NCBI RefSeq assembly: GCF_002159625.1
Contig: NZ_NFIZ01000005.1
Location: 1-64,000, forward strand
Reading direction: 5' to 3'
Length of the DNA stretch: 64,000 nucleotides
Source: Olsenella sp. An285
GTDB lineage: Bacteria; Actinomycetota; Coriobacteriia; Coriobacteriales; Atopobiaceae
Of the stretch, positions 16,589 to 28,587 are shown piece by piece (within the stretch, counting starts at the first letter, position 1; each line of letters begins with the position of its first letter). The notes beneath the pieces were generated by a model. It searched no databases. It saw only the letters and a list, made by a program, of their open reading frames with translations, and was not told the DNA's origin. Position numbers and translations under genes: made by a program.

Positions 16589-19255
16589 ATGCGAATTGAC
16601 TCGGAGCGCCCCAACCAGGTGCTCCTCTCCATGCCCGCTGGCGAGAAGAGCGTCGAGGGTCGCATCGCATTTCTCGACGAGGGCATCGTCCGCGTGACGC
16701 TGGACCCCACCGGCGAGTTCGCGCCCTATGCGAGACCGCTCTCCCCGGACCACCTGGCGCGCATCCAGGCGCAGCCGGACAACTCCGACGCCTACGCGCG
16801 TCCCGCCGCAGTTGCGACGGAGGAGGGCGGCGAGCTCGTTGCCCGTGCGGGCGGGACCTCGGTCCGCGTGGACCCGTCCTCGGGAATGATGGCGTTTTGC
16901 CTCGGCGGACGCACGGTGCTGCGCGAGACGGCGCCCGTGCGCCTGACGTCGCGGGGGTCCACCCAGACGCTCGAGCTCACGATTGGCGAGCGGTTCTTCG
17001 GCGGCGGCACGCAGAACGGCCGCGTCGACCATGCCGGCAGCGTCGTGCGCATCGTGACCACGCCCATGAACAGCAACCAGTGGGGAGATGGCGGCGTCGC
17101 CTCGCCGAGCCCGTTCTTCTGGTCGAGCGCGGGATACGGCGTGCTCAGGAACACGTTTGCCCCCGGCTCCTATGACTTTGGCGCCACGGGCGACGCCGTG
17201 GTCGCGGAGCACGACGACCCGGTCTTCGACGCCTACGTCTTCCTGGCCGAGCCCGGCGACCTGCGCTCCACGGCGCAGTCCATCCTGCGCGCGTACTACA
17301 GGGTCACGGGCGCCCCCGCCCTTCTCCCCGAGTTCGCCTTCTACCTTGGCCACCTCAACGCCTACAACCGCGACGCGTGGTCTCGCGAGCCGGAGGGAGG
17401 AGCCCAGGCCTGGACGGTGCGGGGGTCGGCCCCTGCGGGCTCGCCGGGCGTCACGCGCTACGAGCTGGGGCGCCGCCGCGGCTACGTGGTGCCTGAGGGC
17501 CACGACGCCGAGTCGCTCAACGGCGAGGACGAGGTGCTGCGCTCCTCCGCCCACAGGTATCGCGGACACACCCCGTACGAGTTCTCCGCTCGCGCCATCG
17601 TGGACGAGCACGCGCGCTACGACATGCCGCTCGGATGGATTCTCCCCAACGACGGCTACGGGGCGGGCTACGGGCACAACGGCTACGAGATGACGGGCGG
17701 GGTGGACGACGCCGGCCAGAGCTCGCCCGAGCGCCTTGCTGCCATCGCGGCAAACGTGGACAACCTCGCGTCCTTCTCGGCCTATGCCAACGAGCGGGGC
17801 GTGGAGGTGGGCCTCTGGGCGCAGTCCCAGATCACGCCCTCGTCCGACCCCTCCGTCACCTGGCAGAACCTGCGCGACTTCCACGCCGAGGTCTCCCGTG
17901 CCGGTGTCCGCGCCCTCAAGACGGATGAGGAGTGGGTGGGCGACGGCTACTCCTTTGGCCTCAACGCCACGCGGCAGGGGCACGAGATCCTGTCGGACCT
18001 AACGGGTCAACGCCCCTTCGTGCTCACGCTGGACGGTTGGGCCGGCACGCAGCGCTACGCCGCCGTGTGGTCCGGGGACCAGGACGGCTCCGACTGGGAG
18101 TACATCCGCATGCACGTCCCCACCTATGTGGGGCAGGGCCTCTCCGGCAACCCCAACGTGGGGTCGGACGTGGACGGCATCTTCGGCGGCAGCGAGGTCG
18201 TGGCCACGCGCGACTTCCAGTGGAAGGCCCTCACGCCCATCATGCTGGACATGGACGGCTGGGGCACGCTTCCCAAGCTGCCGTATGCCGCCGGCGACCC
18301 CCACACCGGCATCCGTCGCATGTACCTCAAGCTCAAGAGCCGCCTCATGCCGTACATCCTCACCTGCGCCGCGTCCGCCTCGTGCGTCGAGGGCTGGCAG
18401 GGCAACGACGACCTTGCCCTGCCCATGGTGCGCTCGGTGCTGTTGGAGGACGGTTCTGCGAGGGGCGAGGACGCCGAGAAGTACGAGTTTCTCCTGGGAG
18501 ATGCGCTCCTCGTGGCGCCGGTCTGGCGCGCCGTGAGCGCCGACGCGGCGGGCAACGACGTCCGCGACGGCATCTACCTCCCCGGCACCGAGAATGACGT
18601 CTGGGTCGACTGGTTCACCGGGGAGCGTCACGTTGGCGGGCAGGTGCTCGACGGCTTTGACGCACCGCTCTGGAAGCTTCCGCTCTTCGTGCGAGAGGGT
18701 GCGATCGTCCCCTGCTACGAGGCTCACAACAATCCCCGGCCGGCGGGGCCGCTCAACCCCGGTGGCCTGGACCGAACGCGCCGCGTCGTGGAGTTCTGGC
18801 CCGCGCCTGGCGAGAGTCGCTTCGCGGCATACGAGGACGACGGCCGCGTGGGAGGCGGGCACGTGACGACCGCGTACTCGTGCTGCTGGGCCGGGGGAGA
18901 GGTGACCCTTCTGGCGGAGCCCTGGCGCGACGACTGCGACGGGTTCGACCCGCTGCGGGTCACGACCTTCCGCGCGACGGTGCGCTCTCGACCGGCGCGC
19001 GTGAGCGCCTGGCTTGGGGACGAGGAGCTCGAGCTCGTTGAGGTTGCGGACGCCGCGGCGCTGGCGGCGGAGCCCGCGCCCGGCACGGCTGCGTGGCTCT
19101 ACGAGGAGGCTCCTGCCGTCGAGACGTTCGCTCCCGAGGAGGAGCGCGCGCTCGCCGACATGGTGGCCGGCACTCACGGGGCGCCGCGCGTGAGCGTGCG
19201 CTTCCCGCGTGCCAACGTGGCGGAGCTCTCCCAGCGCGTGGTCCTTCTCGACTGA
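16589..19255 (+). CDS. Glycoside hydrolase family 31 alpha-glycosidase
   Basis: An 888-residue GH31 enzyme: an N-terminal beta-sandwich, then the (beta/alpha)8 barrel. RALKTDEEWVG (about residue 440) carries the nucleophile Asp and RYAAVWSGDQDGSDW the acid/base region; C-terminal beta domains follow. The family cleaves alpha-glucosides, alpha-xylosides or alpha-galactosides, and substrate cannot be told from sequence alone. There is no signal peptide, so it acts on imported oligosaccharides. ATG 16589 is supported by AGAGGAGAG. No sugar transporter lies next to it; it appears monocistronic, bounded by palindromes on both sides. Confidence 0.88.
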   Translation: MRIDSERPNQVLLSMPAGEKSVEGRIAFLDEGIVRVTLDPTGEFAPYARPLSPDHLARIQAQPDNSDAYARPAAVATEEGGELVARAGGTSVRVDPSSGMMAFCLGGRTVLRETAPVRLTSRGSTQTLELTIGERFFGGGTQNGRVDHAGSVVRIVTTPMNSNQWGDGGVASPSPFFWSSAGYGVLRNTFAPGSYDFGATGDAVVAEHDDPVFDAYVFLAEPGDLRSTAQSILRAYYRVTGAPALLPEFAFYLGHLNAYNRDAWSREPEGGAQAWTVRGSAPAGSPGVTRYELGRRRGYVVPEGHDAESLNGEDEVLRSSAHRYRGHTPYEFSARAIVDEHARYDMPLGWILPNDGYGAGYGHNGYEMTGGVDDAGQSSPERLAAIAANVDNLASFSAYANERGVEVGLWAQSQITPSSDPSVTWQNLRDFHAEVSRAGVRALKTDEEWVGDGYSFGLNATRQGHEILSDLTGQRPFVLTLDGWAGTQRYAAVWSGDQDGSDWEYIRMHVPTYVGQGLSGNPNVGSDVDGIFGGSEVVATRDFQWKALTPIMLDMDGWGTLPKLPYAAGDPHTGIRRMYLKLKSRLMPYILTCAASASCVEGWQGNDDLALPMVRSVLLEDGSARGEDAEKYEFLLGDALLVAPVWRAVSADAAGNDVRDGIYLPGTENDVWVDWFTGERHVGGQVLDGFDAPLWKLPLFVREGAIVPCYEAHNNPRPAGPLNPGGLDRTRRVVEFWPAPGESRFAAYEDDGRVGGGHVTTAYSCCWAGGEVTLLAEPWRDDCDGFDPLRVTTFRATVRSRPARVSAWLGDEELELVEVADAAALAAEPAPGTAAWLYEEAPAVETFAPEEERALADMVAGTHGAPRVSVRFPRANVAELSQRVVLLD

Positions 19256-19258
19256 GGG

Positions 19259-19332
19259 GCTTGCGCGAAAGGGGACGTGCCTGAAACGTGCAAACTCTTG
19301 CACGTTTCAGGCACGTCCCCTTTCGCGCAAGC
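19259..19332. repeat. 35-bp perfect inverted repeat after the GH31 gene
   Basis: Perfect 35-bp arms (beginning GCTTGCGCGAAAGGGGACGT) with a 4-base loop lie 3 bases after the GH31 stop codon. The AAAGGGGAC core links it to family A. Transcribed, it would form a very stable hairpin and may end or protect the GH31 mRNA. Confidence 0.9.
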
Positions 19333-19401
19333 TGCCCTGTGCACACAATTTGAATGCGGTGTGGACGAGAAAAACACCCGCTCTCAGCGGCTGCGATGCG
19401 C

Positions 19402-19476
19402 TATACTCTTACAGCTTTTCCACAGAGCCCCGTAATCTCTGACACAAAAGCAGCGGCGGTTTGTCCAGAAGCCGCC
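19402..19476 (+). promoter_or_regulatory. rplM promoter -10 and leader hairpin
   Basis: TATACT at 19402-19407 is a good -10; the -35 is poor. About 50 bases later GGCGG (19455-19459) pairs with CCGCC (19472-19476) in the untranslated leader, about 30 bases before the rplM start. L13 leaders with regulatory hairpins are known in other bacteria, but equivalence here is only inferred. Confidence 0.45.
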
Positions 19477-19504
19477 ATTTCAGCAGGTACGTAGGAGGAG
19501 TCAA

Positions 19505-19945
19505 GTGAAGAAGTCGACTCAGTTCGCCAAGAACGGCGAAGTCGAGCGCAATTGGGTGCTCATCGACGCCGAGGGCGCCACGCTCGGCCGTCTGGCCACC
19601 ACGGCTGCCATGATTCTTCGTGGCAAGAACAAGCCCCAGTACACGCCCAACGCCGACACCGGTGACTTCGTCGTCGTGATCAACGCCGACAAGGTCGTCC
19701 TCACGGGCGTCAAGGCTGATCACAAGCAGTACTGGCGCTACTCCGGCTACCTCGGAGGCCTCAAGCTCGAGAGCTTCCGCGAGGCTATGGAGAAGCACCC
19801 CGAGCGCGTCATCGAGCACGCCATCAAGGGCATGCTCCCCAAGACCACCCTCGGCCGCAAGCAGGGCATGAAGCTCAAGGTCTACGCCGGCCCCGAGCAC
19901 CCGCACACGGCCCAGAACCCCGTCCAGATCGATTGGAGGGCCTAA
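19505..19945 (+). CDS. rplM: 50S ribosomal protein L13
   Basis: A 146-residue L13: [22 protein letters not shown] at the start, the [21 protein letters not shown] segment, and [27 protein letters not shown] near the end. The GTG start at 19505 follows AGGAGGAG. It is cotranscribed with rpsI, 3 bases downstream, the usual bacterial pair. Confidence 0.98.
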   Translation: MKKSTQFAKNGEVERNWVLIDAEGATLGRLATTAAMILRGKNKPQYTPNADTGDFVVVINADKVVLTGVKADHKQYWRYSGYLGGLKLESFREAMEKHPERVIEHAIKGMLPKTTLGRKQGMKLKVYAGPEHPHTAQNPVQIDWRA

Positions 19946-19948
19946 CCG

Positions 19949-20344
<396 letters not shown>

Positions 20345-20370
20345 GGCTTTCGCGAGATATTCGCACCCTC

Positions 20371-20402
20371 GGACCCGTCGCTTTCACGACGGGTCCTTTT
20401 TT
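20371..20402 (+). terminator. rplM-rpsI terminator
   Basis: GGACCCGTCG, loop CTTTCA, CGACGGGTCC, then six T residues: a textbook intrinsic terminator 27 bases after the rpsI stop. Confidence 0.93.
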
Positions 20403-20496
20403 AGTATTTACACAACCGTATTCGCGCGACCCGGGCCGCGCGAGTAGGATGGTGTGTGAGAAGCCTGTCCCCACATTCGCACGGGAGGGAACCAAG

Positions 20497-21834
20497 ATGA
20501 AGTACTTTGGCACCGACGGGTTCCGCGGTCGCGCCAACGAGGGCCTCGACGTCGAGCACGCCTTCAAGATCGGCCGTTTCGTGGGCTGGTACTACGGTGC
20601 GCGCCAGGAGAGGAAGGCTCGCGTGGTGGTGGGCAAGGACACCCGCCGCTCCAGCTACATGTTCGAGTCCGCCCTCGTGGCGGGCCTCGTTGCCTCCGGC
20701 GCCGACGCCTACATGCTGCACGTCATCCCCACGCCGGGCGTGGCGTACGAGACCGTGGACGGCCGCTTCGACTGCGGCATCATGATCTCCGCGAGCCACA
20801 ACCCGTACACGGACAACGGCATCAAGCTCGTGAACGGCGAGGGCTACAAGATGGACGAGGACGTCCTCGAGCTCATCGAGTCCTACATCGACGGCGAGAT
20901 CGAGGTGCCGCTTGCCACGGGAGACGCCATCGGCGCCACCGTTGACTACATGCAGGGGCGCAACCGCTACATCGCGCACCTCATCGCCAGCGCCAACTTC
21001 TCGCTCCAGGGCGTGAAGGTGGGCCTGGACTGCGCCAACGGCGCCGCCTCCTCCGTCGCCAAGCCCGTCTTCGACGCGCTTGGCGCTGACGTGCGCGTGA
21101 TCAACAACAGCCCGGACGGCTTCAACATCAACGTCGACTGCGGCTCCACGCACATCGACCGCCTGCGTCGCCACGTGGTCGAGCAGGGTCTTGACGTCGG
21201 CTTTGCCTATGACGGAGACGCGGACCGCTGCATCGCCGTGGACGAGGCCGGCAACGTGGTGGACGGCGACCTCATCCTCTACATCTGCGGCGTCTACCTC
21301 AACAAGCACGGTCGCCTCTCCGCCGGCACCGTGGTTCCCACAGTCATGAGCAACTACGGCCTGTTCAAGGCGTTCGACGAGGCGAGCCTCTCCTACGAGA
21401 CCACCGCGGTGGGCGACAAGAACGTCTACGCCTGCATGCGCGAGAACGGCTACAGCCTGGGCGGCGAGCAGTCCGGCCACATCATTTTCGGCGACATTGA
21501 GCGCACCGGCGACGGCATCATGACGTCCCTGCGCGTGATGGAGGTCTACCGAGCCGAGCGCGAGAAGCTCTCCCAGCTCTGCGCGCCCGTGAAGCTCTAC
21601 CCGCAGGAGCTCGTCAACGTGCGCGTGACGGACAAGGACGCCGCCATGGGCGACGAGGCGGTCCTCGCCGCCGCCAAGCAGGCGGAGGAGTTCCTCGCCG
21701 GGCGCGGCCGTGTGCTCGTGCGCGCGTCCGGCACCGAGCCCCTGGTTCGCACGCTCGCCGAGGCCCCCACGGAGGAGCTCTGCAAGCAGGCGAACGCCTT
21801 CGTCCTCAAGGCCCTGGAGCCCTACAAGGCATAG
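20497..21834 (+). CDS. glmM: Phosphoglucosamine mutase GlmM
   Basis: A 445-residue phosphohexomutase that converts glucosamine-6-P to glucosamine-1-P for UDP-GlcNAc synthesis. It starts with the GlmM signature MKYFGTDGFRG, has the phosphoserine loop MISASHNPY (about residue 100), the metal loop YDGDADRC, the sugar loop GGEQSGHI and the phosphate loop RASGTEPLVR. The ATG is preceded by GGGAGGGAA; an in-frame ATG at 20449 is too far upstream for the family. glmS follows downstream and glmU lies at 57-58 kb. Confidence 0.97.
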   Translation: MKYFGTDGFRGRANEGLDVEHAFKIGRFVGWYYGARQERKARVVVGKDTRRSSYMFESALVAGLVASGADAYMLHVIPTPGVAYETVDGRFDCGIMISASHNPYTDNGIKLVNGEGYKMDEDVLELIESYIDGEIEVPLATGDAIGATVDYMQGRNRYIAHLIASANFSLQGVKVGLDCANGAASSVAKPVFDALGADVRVINNSPDGFNINVDCGSTHIDRLRRHVVEQGLDVGFAYDGDADRCIAVDEAGNVVDGDLILYICGVYLNKHGRLSAGTVVPTVMSNYGLFKAFDEASLSYETTAVGDKNVYACMRENGYSLGGEQSGHIIFGDIERTGDGIMTSLRVMEVYRAEREKLSQLCAPVKLYPQELVNVRVTDKDAAMGDEAVLAAAKQAEEFLAGRGRVLVRASGTEPLVRTLAEAPTEELCKQANAFVLKALEPYKA

Positions 21835-21903
21835 CGCGCGGGGCCAGCCTCCCTTTGAGCGTCGGGCGCGGGGCCGGGTTCTTCTCGGCTCCGCGCCCTC
21901 TTT

Positions 21904-21982
21904 GCCCGCATGACAGTTTGCCCGGGTCAAATTGTCAAGTCAGCAACTTGACAATTTGACCCGGGCAAACTGTCATGCGGGC
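21904..21982. repeat. Nested palindrome, family B copy 2
   Basis: Perfect 37-bp arms (starting GCCCGCATGACAGTTTGCCC) around a 5-base loop. Each arm holds the near-palindrome TGACAGTTTG-CCCGGG-TCAAATTGTCA. It lies between glmM and glmS. The family B plan matches 14891-14969 although outer bases differ, and changes in one arm are matched in the other. Confidence 0.9.
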
Positions 21983-22119
21983 AGACTGCCAAGTCTCGGC
22001 AAGGGTTACAACATGTCGTGGTTTCCGGTCGGGCCGTAGGGGCCGCGTCGCCCGCACTGGTACAATCAGAGCACGTGACTCAAGCGCAGCTCAAACGTAC
22101 CCGTCTTGAGGAGGGCCGC

Positions 22120-23970
<1,851 letters not shown>

Positions 23971-23972
23971 CC

Positions 23973-24539
23973 ATGGCAGCTGGTATTGGCGTTGACATGC
24001 TCGAGATCGCGCGCATGGAGCGCGTGCTGGAGAGGCGCCCCAACTTTGCGCGGCGCGTCTTCACGGATGAGGAGCGCGCGTACTGCGACAGGACCGCGCG
24101 ACCGGCGGAGCACTACGCGGCGCGCTTCGCGGCGCGTGAGGCCGTTCTCAAGGCGCTGGGCACGGGCTTCTCGGGCGGCATCGGGCTGAGGGACGTCTCG
24201 GTCACGCGCGACGAGTCCGGCCGGCCGCGGGCGCTTCTCACGGGGCGCGCGGCGGAGGTGGCGCGCGAGCAGGGCGTCCGCGAGATTGCGCTCTCCATCT
24301 CGCACACCCACGACGTAGCGGTGGCAAACGCCCTTGCGGTGACCGACGACGTCCGTCCGGCCCCGCCGGCGCGCGACGAGGCCGCGCGGGCGCTCGCCAC
24401 CTCCTTCAAGGAGGCCAGGTCCGTTCTCGACGAGCTCGAGCGCGTGCAGGAGGCGGCCCTCGAGGGGCTGGGCCCCGCCGCGTCGGCCCCGTCGGGGGCT
24501 ACGGACCACACCGCTGGACAACCTTCTTCCGAGGAGTGA
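23973..24539 (+). CDS. acpS: Holo-[acyl-carrier-protein] synthase
   Basis: A 188-residue AcpS that transfers phosphopantetheine to ACP. GIGVDMLEIARMERVLER, the metal-binding FAAREAVLKALGTGF and ALSISHTHDVAVANALA are family motifs and occupy residues 1-120. The remaining 65 or so residues are an Ala/Glu-rich C-terminal extension absent from typical AcpS (about 120-125 residues). It starts 3 bases after glmS stops, so it is part of the glmS-acpS-nnrDE unit. Confidence 0.93.
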   Translation: MAAGIGVDMLEIARMERVLERRPNFARRVFTDEERAYCDRTARPAEHYAARFAAREAVLKALGTGFSGGIGLRDVSVTRDESGRPRALLTGRAAEVAREQGVREIALSISHTHDVAVANALAVTDDVRPAPPARDEAARALATSFKEARSVLDELERVQEAALEGLGPAASAPSGATDHTAGQPSSEE

Positions 24540-24545
24540 TCGCAT

Positions 24546-26159
24546 ATGCAGCCCGTACTCAACAACGAAGACGTCAAGGGCGTCGAGGTTGCCCTCACGC
24601 GCGAGGGCGTGAGCGTGTCCGAGCTCATGCACCGCGCCGGGTACGCCGCCGCGCAGGAGGTGCTGGAGCTGGGTGACGTGGACAACGTCGTCGTGCTCGT
24701 CGGCCTGGGCAACAACGGCGGCGACGGCTGGGTCGCCTCGGAGGCGCTGCGCTCGCGGGGCGCCAACGTCAAGGTGGTGACGCCCATCGAGCCCGACGGC
24801 CTGGCCGGAGACCTGGCAAGGCAGGTGGCCCAGGCGGCCATCAAGTCCGGCGTCCCCACGGTGGTGGGCCCCTCCCGCGACGAGCTCGAGACCCTGCTCG
24901 CCACCTGCGACGTGGTGCTCGACTGCATGCTCGGCACGGGCTTCCACGGTGACGTCCGCGCCCCCTTTGACATATGGATCGAGTGCGTCAACGCGTGCCC
25001 GGCGCGCGTGATCTCCGTCGACGTCCCGAGCGGCCTGTCCAGCCAGACGGGCCACGCCGGGAGCGCCTGCGTGATCGCGGACATGACGGTCACCATGCTC
25101 GCCCTCAAGCCCGGTCTCCTCGCGGACGACGGGCGCGACGTCTGCGGCGCCATCGTGGTGGCCCCGCTCGCGGAGCAGACCGAGCGGCTCGTGGTCGAGG
25201 CCGACCCCGTGGCGTGGCGCACCGACCTCGCCGACTACCTCGACGTGCTCTCCGCGCCCACGATGTCCGTCGACAAGTTCTCCCGCGGGTCCGTGCTCGT
25301 GGTGGGCGGCTCCCGCCGCTTCCCCGGCGCGGCGATCATGGCGGCGCGCGCAGCGGCGCGCATGGGCGCCGGCTACGTGACGCTCGCCGTTCCCGCCTCC
25401 GCAGCCCTGGTCGCGCAGTCGCACCTGCTGGAGATTCCCGTGGTGCCCCTGCCCGAGGATTCCGACGGAACCCTCTCCGCGGAGGCGGCGGACGTCGTCC
25501 TCAAGCTCGCGGAGGGCAAGTCGGCCGTGCTCGTGGGCCCCGGCATGCGCGTCTCCACTGCCACCGCCTCCGTGGTCTCCGCGCTTCTCGCCACCGAGGT
25601 CCCGCTCGTCGTGGATGCGGACGGGCTCAACTGCCTCGCGCGTCTCACCAACGGCGGACTGCCCGAGTTTCCCGAGGTCACGCGCCGCAACGCGCCCCTC
25701 GTGCTCACCCCGCACCGCAGGGAGCTCGGCAGGCTCGTGGGCCAGCCGGACAACCCGCCCGCCTCGCTCGTCGACCAGCTTGAGGCGGCTCGCAAGATCG
25801 TCTGGGCGGACGGCGGCTCCGAGCTCGTCATCGTGACCAAGGGCACGGCAACGGGGTGCGTGAGCGTCGAGCAGGCGGTCCTGCCCAAGCCGGGACCGGC
25901 CGCCCTGGCCACCGCAGGCTCCGGGGACGTCCTCGCCGGCATGATGGCCTCGGCTCTTGCCCAGCGCCACGGCGAGGAGACCGACCTCACGCTGCTCGCT
26001 GCGTACGTGTGCGAGGTCCACGGCTACGCGGGCACCCTCGCCGCCGAGCGCGTGGGGTCCCGTGCCGTGATGGCCTGCGACCTCATAGACGTCATCGGCC
26101 TCTCCGTTGACGCCGTTGAGGAGCACGTGACGTATCAGGGCGACCAGGACGTCGCGTAG
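24546..26159 (+). CDS. nnr: Bifunctional NAD(P)HX epimerase/dehydratase
   Basis: A 537-residue repair enzyme for hydrated NAD(P)H. The N-terminal YjeF_N epimerase (about 1-215) has VLVGLGNNGGDGWVASEAL and DCMLGTGFHGDV. The C-terminal ribokinase-like ADP-dependent dehydratase (about 230-530) has KFSRGSVLVVGGSRRFPGAAIM, VDADGLNCLA, LTPHRRELGRL and the catalytic TAGSGDVLAGMM. The start follows GAGGAG in the acpS end region. AcpS-Nnr-Alr is a common gene order in Gram-positive bacteria. Confidence 0.96.
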   Translation: MQPVLNNEDVKGVEVALTREGVSVSELMHRAGYAAAQEVLELGDVDNVVVLVGLGNNGGDGWVASEALRSRGANVKVVTPIEPDGLAGDLARQVAQAAIKSGVPTVVGPSRDELETLLATCDVVLDCMLGTGFHGDVRAPFDIWIECVNACPARVISVDVPSGLSSQTGHAGSACVIADMTVTMLALKPGLLADDGRDVCGAIVVAPLAEQTERLVVEADPVAWRTDLADYLDVLSAPTMSVDKFSRGSVLVVGGSRRFPGAAIMAARAAARMGAGYVTLAVPASAALVAQSHLLEIPVVPLPEDSDGTLSAEAADVVLKLAEGKSAVLVGPGMRVSTATASVVSALLATEVPLVVDADGLNCLARLTNGGLPEFPEVTRRNAPLVLTPHRRELGRLVGQPDNPPASLVDQLEAARKIVWADGGSELVIVTKGTATGCVSVEQAVLPKPGPAALATAGSGDVLAGMMASALAQRHGEETDLTLLAAYVCEVHGYAGTLAAERVGSRAVMACDLIDVIGLSVDAVEEHVTYQGDQDVA

Positions 26160-26188
26160 GGCGTAGAGTTGGTAGCGTGGAGGTGACC

Positions 26189-27358
26189 ATGGTGGAGAGA
26201 GGAAGAGTCGAGAGCCCGGAGACGCGCTGGTCGTGGGTTGAGGTGAACCTCGCCGCCCTGCGGAGGAACACGGCCGCGTTCAGAAGGCAGATCGGCCGGG
26301 GCGTCCAGATGATGTGCGTGATCAAGGCGGACGCCTATGGTCACGGCGCCGTCCCGTGCGCGAAGACCATGCGCGCGGCGGGCGCGGACCAGTTTGCCGT
26401 GGCAACCGTGAACGAGGGCGTCGCCCTGCGCGAGGCGGGCATCGAGTGGCCCATCCTCATCCTCTCCGAGCCCCCCGTGGACTGCGTGGACACGCTCGTG
26501 GCCTACGACCTCATGCCCGCCGTCTACACCGCCGACTTCGCGCTCGCCCTTGGCGAGGCTGCTGCCGCGCGAAACCGCGTGGCCCGCTACCACCTGGCAA
26601 TCGACACCGGCATGACGCGCATCGGCGTGCGGAGGCAGGACGTCGTCGAGCTCAGGCGCACCATCGACTTCCACCGCGGCCTCGAGTGCGCGGGCACCTT
26701 CACGCACTTCGCCACGGCGGACGTGCTCGACGACTGGGACTTCGCCCTGCAGCTCAACCGCTTCGAGGAGGCAATCGAGGCGCTGCGCGGCGCGGGTCTG
26801 GACACGGGCCTCGTCCACTGCGACAACACGCCGGGCACGATCATGCACCCGGAGTGCCACTTCGACATGTGTCGCGTGGGCATCGGCCTCTACGGCCTCC
26901 ACCCCGCCGACGTCACGCGCCCGCGCATCGACCTCGAGCCCGTCATGAGCGTGCGCGGCCGCGTGGTGCGCGCCCTCTACCCCAACGTGGGCGACGGCGT
27001 GGGCTACGGGCTCACGTATCGCGTGCCCAAGCAGAACATCCAGATCGCCACGGTGCCCATTGGCTACGCGGACGGTCTCGCGCGCGAGCTCTCCAACAAC
27101 ATGGACGTGCTCGTGAACGGCTTCCGCTGCCGCCAGGTCGGCAACATCTGCATGGACCAGTTCATGTTTGCCGTGGACGTGAACAGCGCCCGTTCTTATC
27201 GGCCCAACCGCCCGGTGGAGTACGGCGACGTGGTGACACTCATTGGCGAGGACGGCGACGAGCACATCTACGTCGAGGAGATGGCAACGCGCCGCAACAC
27301 CATCAACTACGAGGTCGTCTGCGACTTTGGGATGCGCCTTGAGAAGATCTACACCTAG
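26189..27358 (+). CDS. alr: Alanine racemase
   Basis: A 389-residue PLP enzyme that makes D-alanine for peptidoglycan. The PLP lysine is in MCVIKADAYGHGAVP; the segments HLAIDTGMTRIGVR and FDMCRVGIGLYGL and the catalytic-tyrosine region VGYGLTYRVPK are present, as are PIGYADG and GNICMDQFM. ATG 26189 is chosen because GTGGAGG lies 5 bases upstream; the GTG at 26177 is part of that ribosome-binding site. It lies 29 bases after nnr. Confidence 0.97.
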   Translation: MVERGRVESPETRWSWVEVNLAALRRNTAAFRRQIGRGVQMMCVIKADAYGHGAVPCAKTMRAAGADQFAVATVNEGVALREAGIEWPILILSEPPVDCVDTLVAYDLMPAVYTADFALALGEAAAARNRVARYHLAIDTGMTRIGVRRQDVVELRRTIDFHRGLECAGTFTHFATADVLDDWDFALQLNRFEEAIEALRGAGLDTGLVHCDNTPGTIMHPECHFDMCRVGIGLYGLHPADVTRPRIDLEPVMSVRGRVVRALYPNVGDGVGYGLTYRVPKQNIQIATVPIGYADGLARELSNNMDVLVNGFRCRQVGNICMDQFMFAVDVNSARSYRPNRPVEYGDVVTLIGEDGDEHIYVEEMATRRNTINYEVVCDFGMRLEKIYT

Positions 27359-27407
27359 CGGCTCCGCCGGCCGCCCGAGCGCGGCAGAGAGAAGGGGACT
27401 CGACCTC

Positions 27408-28031
27408 ATGTCCGTCATGCACATTCCCGGCCACGAGCACCAGCGGCCGAGGGAGGTCACGCTGCAGGAGATTCGCGACCTCATGGGCAACTGCCAGCTC
27501 TGCCCTCTGGGCGCCACACGCACCAACCTCGTCTTTGGCGTGGGCAATCCGCACGCCCGCGTGATGTTCGTGGGCGAGGGCCCCGGGCGCAACGAGGACC
27601 TCCAGGGAGAGCCCTTCGTGGGCGCCGCCGGCCACAAGCTCGACGCCCTGCTCTCCTGCGCCGGCCTCACGCGCGAGGAGATCTACATCGCCAACGTGGT
27701 CAAGTGCCGCCCGCCCGGGAACCGCAACCCCAAGCCCGAGGAGATCGAGGCCTGCTCGCCGTTCCTCCGCGAGCAGATCCGCTCCATCTGGCCGGACGTC
27801 ATCGTGTGCCTGGGCAACTTCGCCTCGCAGTTCGTGCTGCGCACGAACAAGGGCGTGACGTCGCTGCGCGGCCAGCTCTACCAGACCGGTCACTTTGTGG
27901 TGTGCCCGACCTTCCACCCCGCCGCCTGCATCTACCATTCCGACTGGCAGCCGCTGCTCGAGGCGGACCTGCGCATGGTGGGCGCGTGGCTGGCCGACCA
28001 CCCCGTGCCCGCCGAGGGAGGTGCGCAGTGA
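27408..28031 (+). CDS. Family 4 uracil-DNA glycosylase
   Basis: A 207-residue iron-sulfur UDG that removes uracil from DNA. CQLCPLG supplies two of the four cluster cysteines, with others in [16 protein letters not shown] and [28 protein letters not shown] is the uracil-binding motif, and HPAACIY carries the second catalytic motif. ATG 27408 follows GAAGGGGA. tsaE begins at the overlapping GTGA, so the two genes are translationally coupled. Confidence 0.94.
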   Translation: MSVMHIPGHEHQRPREVTLQEIRDLMGNCQLCPLGATRTNLVFGVGNPHARVMFVGEGPGRNEDLQGEPFVGAAGHKLDALLSCAGLTREEIYIANVVKCRPPGNRNPKPEEIEACSPFLREQIRSIWPDVIVCLGNFASQFVLRTNKGVTSLRGQLYQTGHFVVCPTFHPAACIYHSDWQPLLEADLRMVGAWLADHPVPAEGGAQ

Positions 28032-28507
28032 GCGAGAAGAGCTTCCGCACCGCGTCTCGCGAGCAGACCATCGCGCTGGGGGAGCGCCTGGGGCGCGCGC
28101 TGCGCGCGGGCGACGTGCTGGTGCTGACGGGCGACCTCGGCGCGGGCAAGACCCAGCTCACCAAGGGCATGGCCGCCGGCATGGGCGTGACCGACGACGT
28201 CACGAGCCCCACCTTCACCATCGAGATGGTCTACAAGGGCGCCGAGATGCCGCTCTACCACTTTGACCTCTACCGCCTGGACGACCCCGACCAGCTGGAG
28301 GACACGGGCATCTTCGACGTGCTGGGGGCGGACGGCGTCTGCTCCATCGAGTGGGGCGAGCAGTTCGCGGACGAGATCGGCGACGCGCGCGTGGACGTCT
28401 ACGTGACGCGCCTGGACGACGAGACCGCGCCCGGCGAGGAGCCGCCGCGCGAGGTGCGCCTGGTCGCGCACGACGCGCGGGGCGAGGAGCTTCTTGCCGC
28501 GCTGTAG
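28028..28507 (+). CDS. tsaE: tRNA t6A synthesis ATPase TsaE
   Basis: A 159-residue P-loop protein of the t6A37 tRNA modification pathway. Walker A is [13 protein letters not shown] (about residues 36-48), the switch is [10 protein letters not shown], then [21 protein letters not shown] and the IEWGEQF motif. It overlaps the UDG gene as GTGA. The usual neighbour tsaB follows only after 2.8 kb of unrelated genes here, where it is fused to rimI and tsaD. Confidence 0.95.
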   Translation: MSEKSFRTASREQTIALGERLGRALRAGDVLVLTGDLGAGKTQLTKGMAAGMGVTDDVTSPTFTIEMVYKGAEMPLYHFDLYRLDDPDQLEDTGIFDVLGADGVCSIEWGEQFADEIGDARVDVYVTRLDDETAPGEEPPREVRLVAHDARGEELLAAL

Positions 28508-28516
28508 CGCGCCATA

Positions 28517-28543
28517 TGACAAAAGGGACAGGGTGGTTTGTCA
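28517..28543. repeat. Single REP-like palindrome after tsaE
   Basis: TGACAAAAGGGACAGG with GTGGTTTGTCA, the same pattern as 14812-14838. It lies 10 bases after the tsaE stop and may serve as a transcript end. Confidence 0.6.
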
Positions 28544-28587
28544 GAACGCGCCGGTCCTTCTCGCCGTGCGCCGTTCTCCCTTCCTGG

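Noticed and set aside
21985-22119. glmS ribozyme in the glmS leader
   Set aside because: The leader is short and I could not recognise the ribozyme core; such ribozymes are mainly known in Firmicutes.
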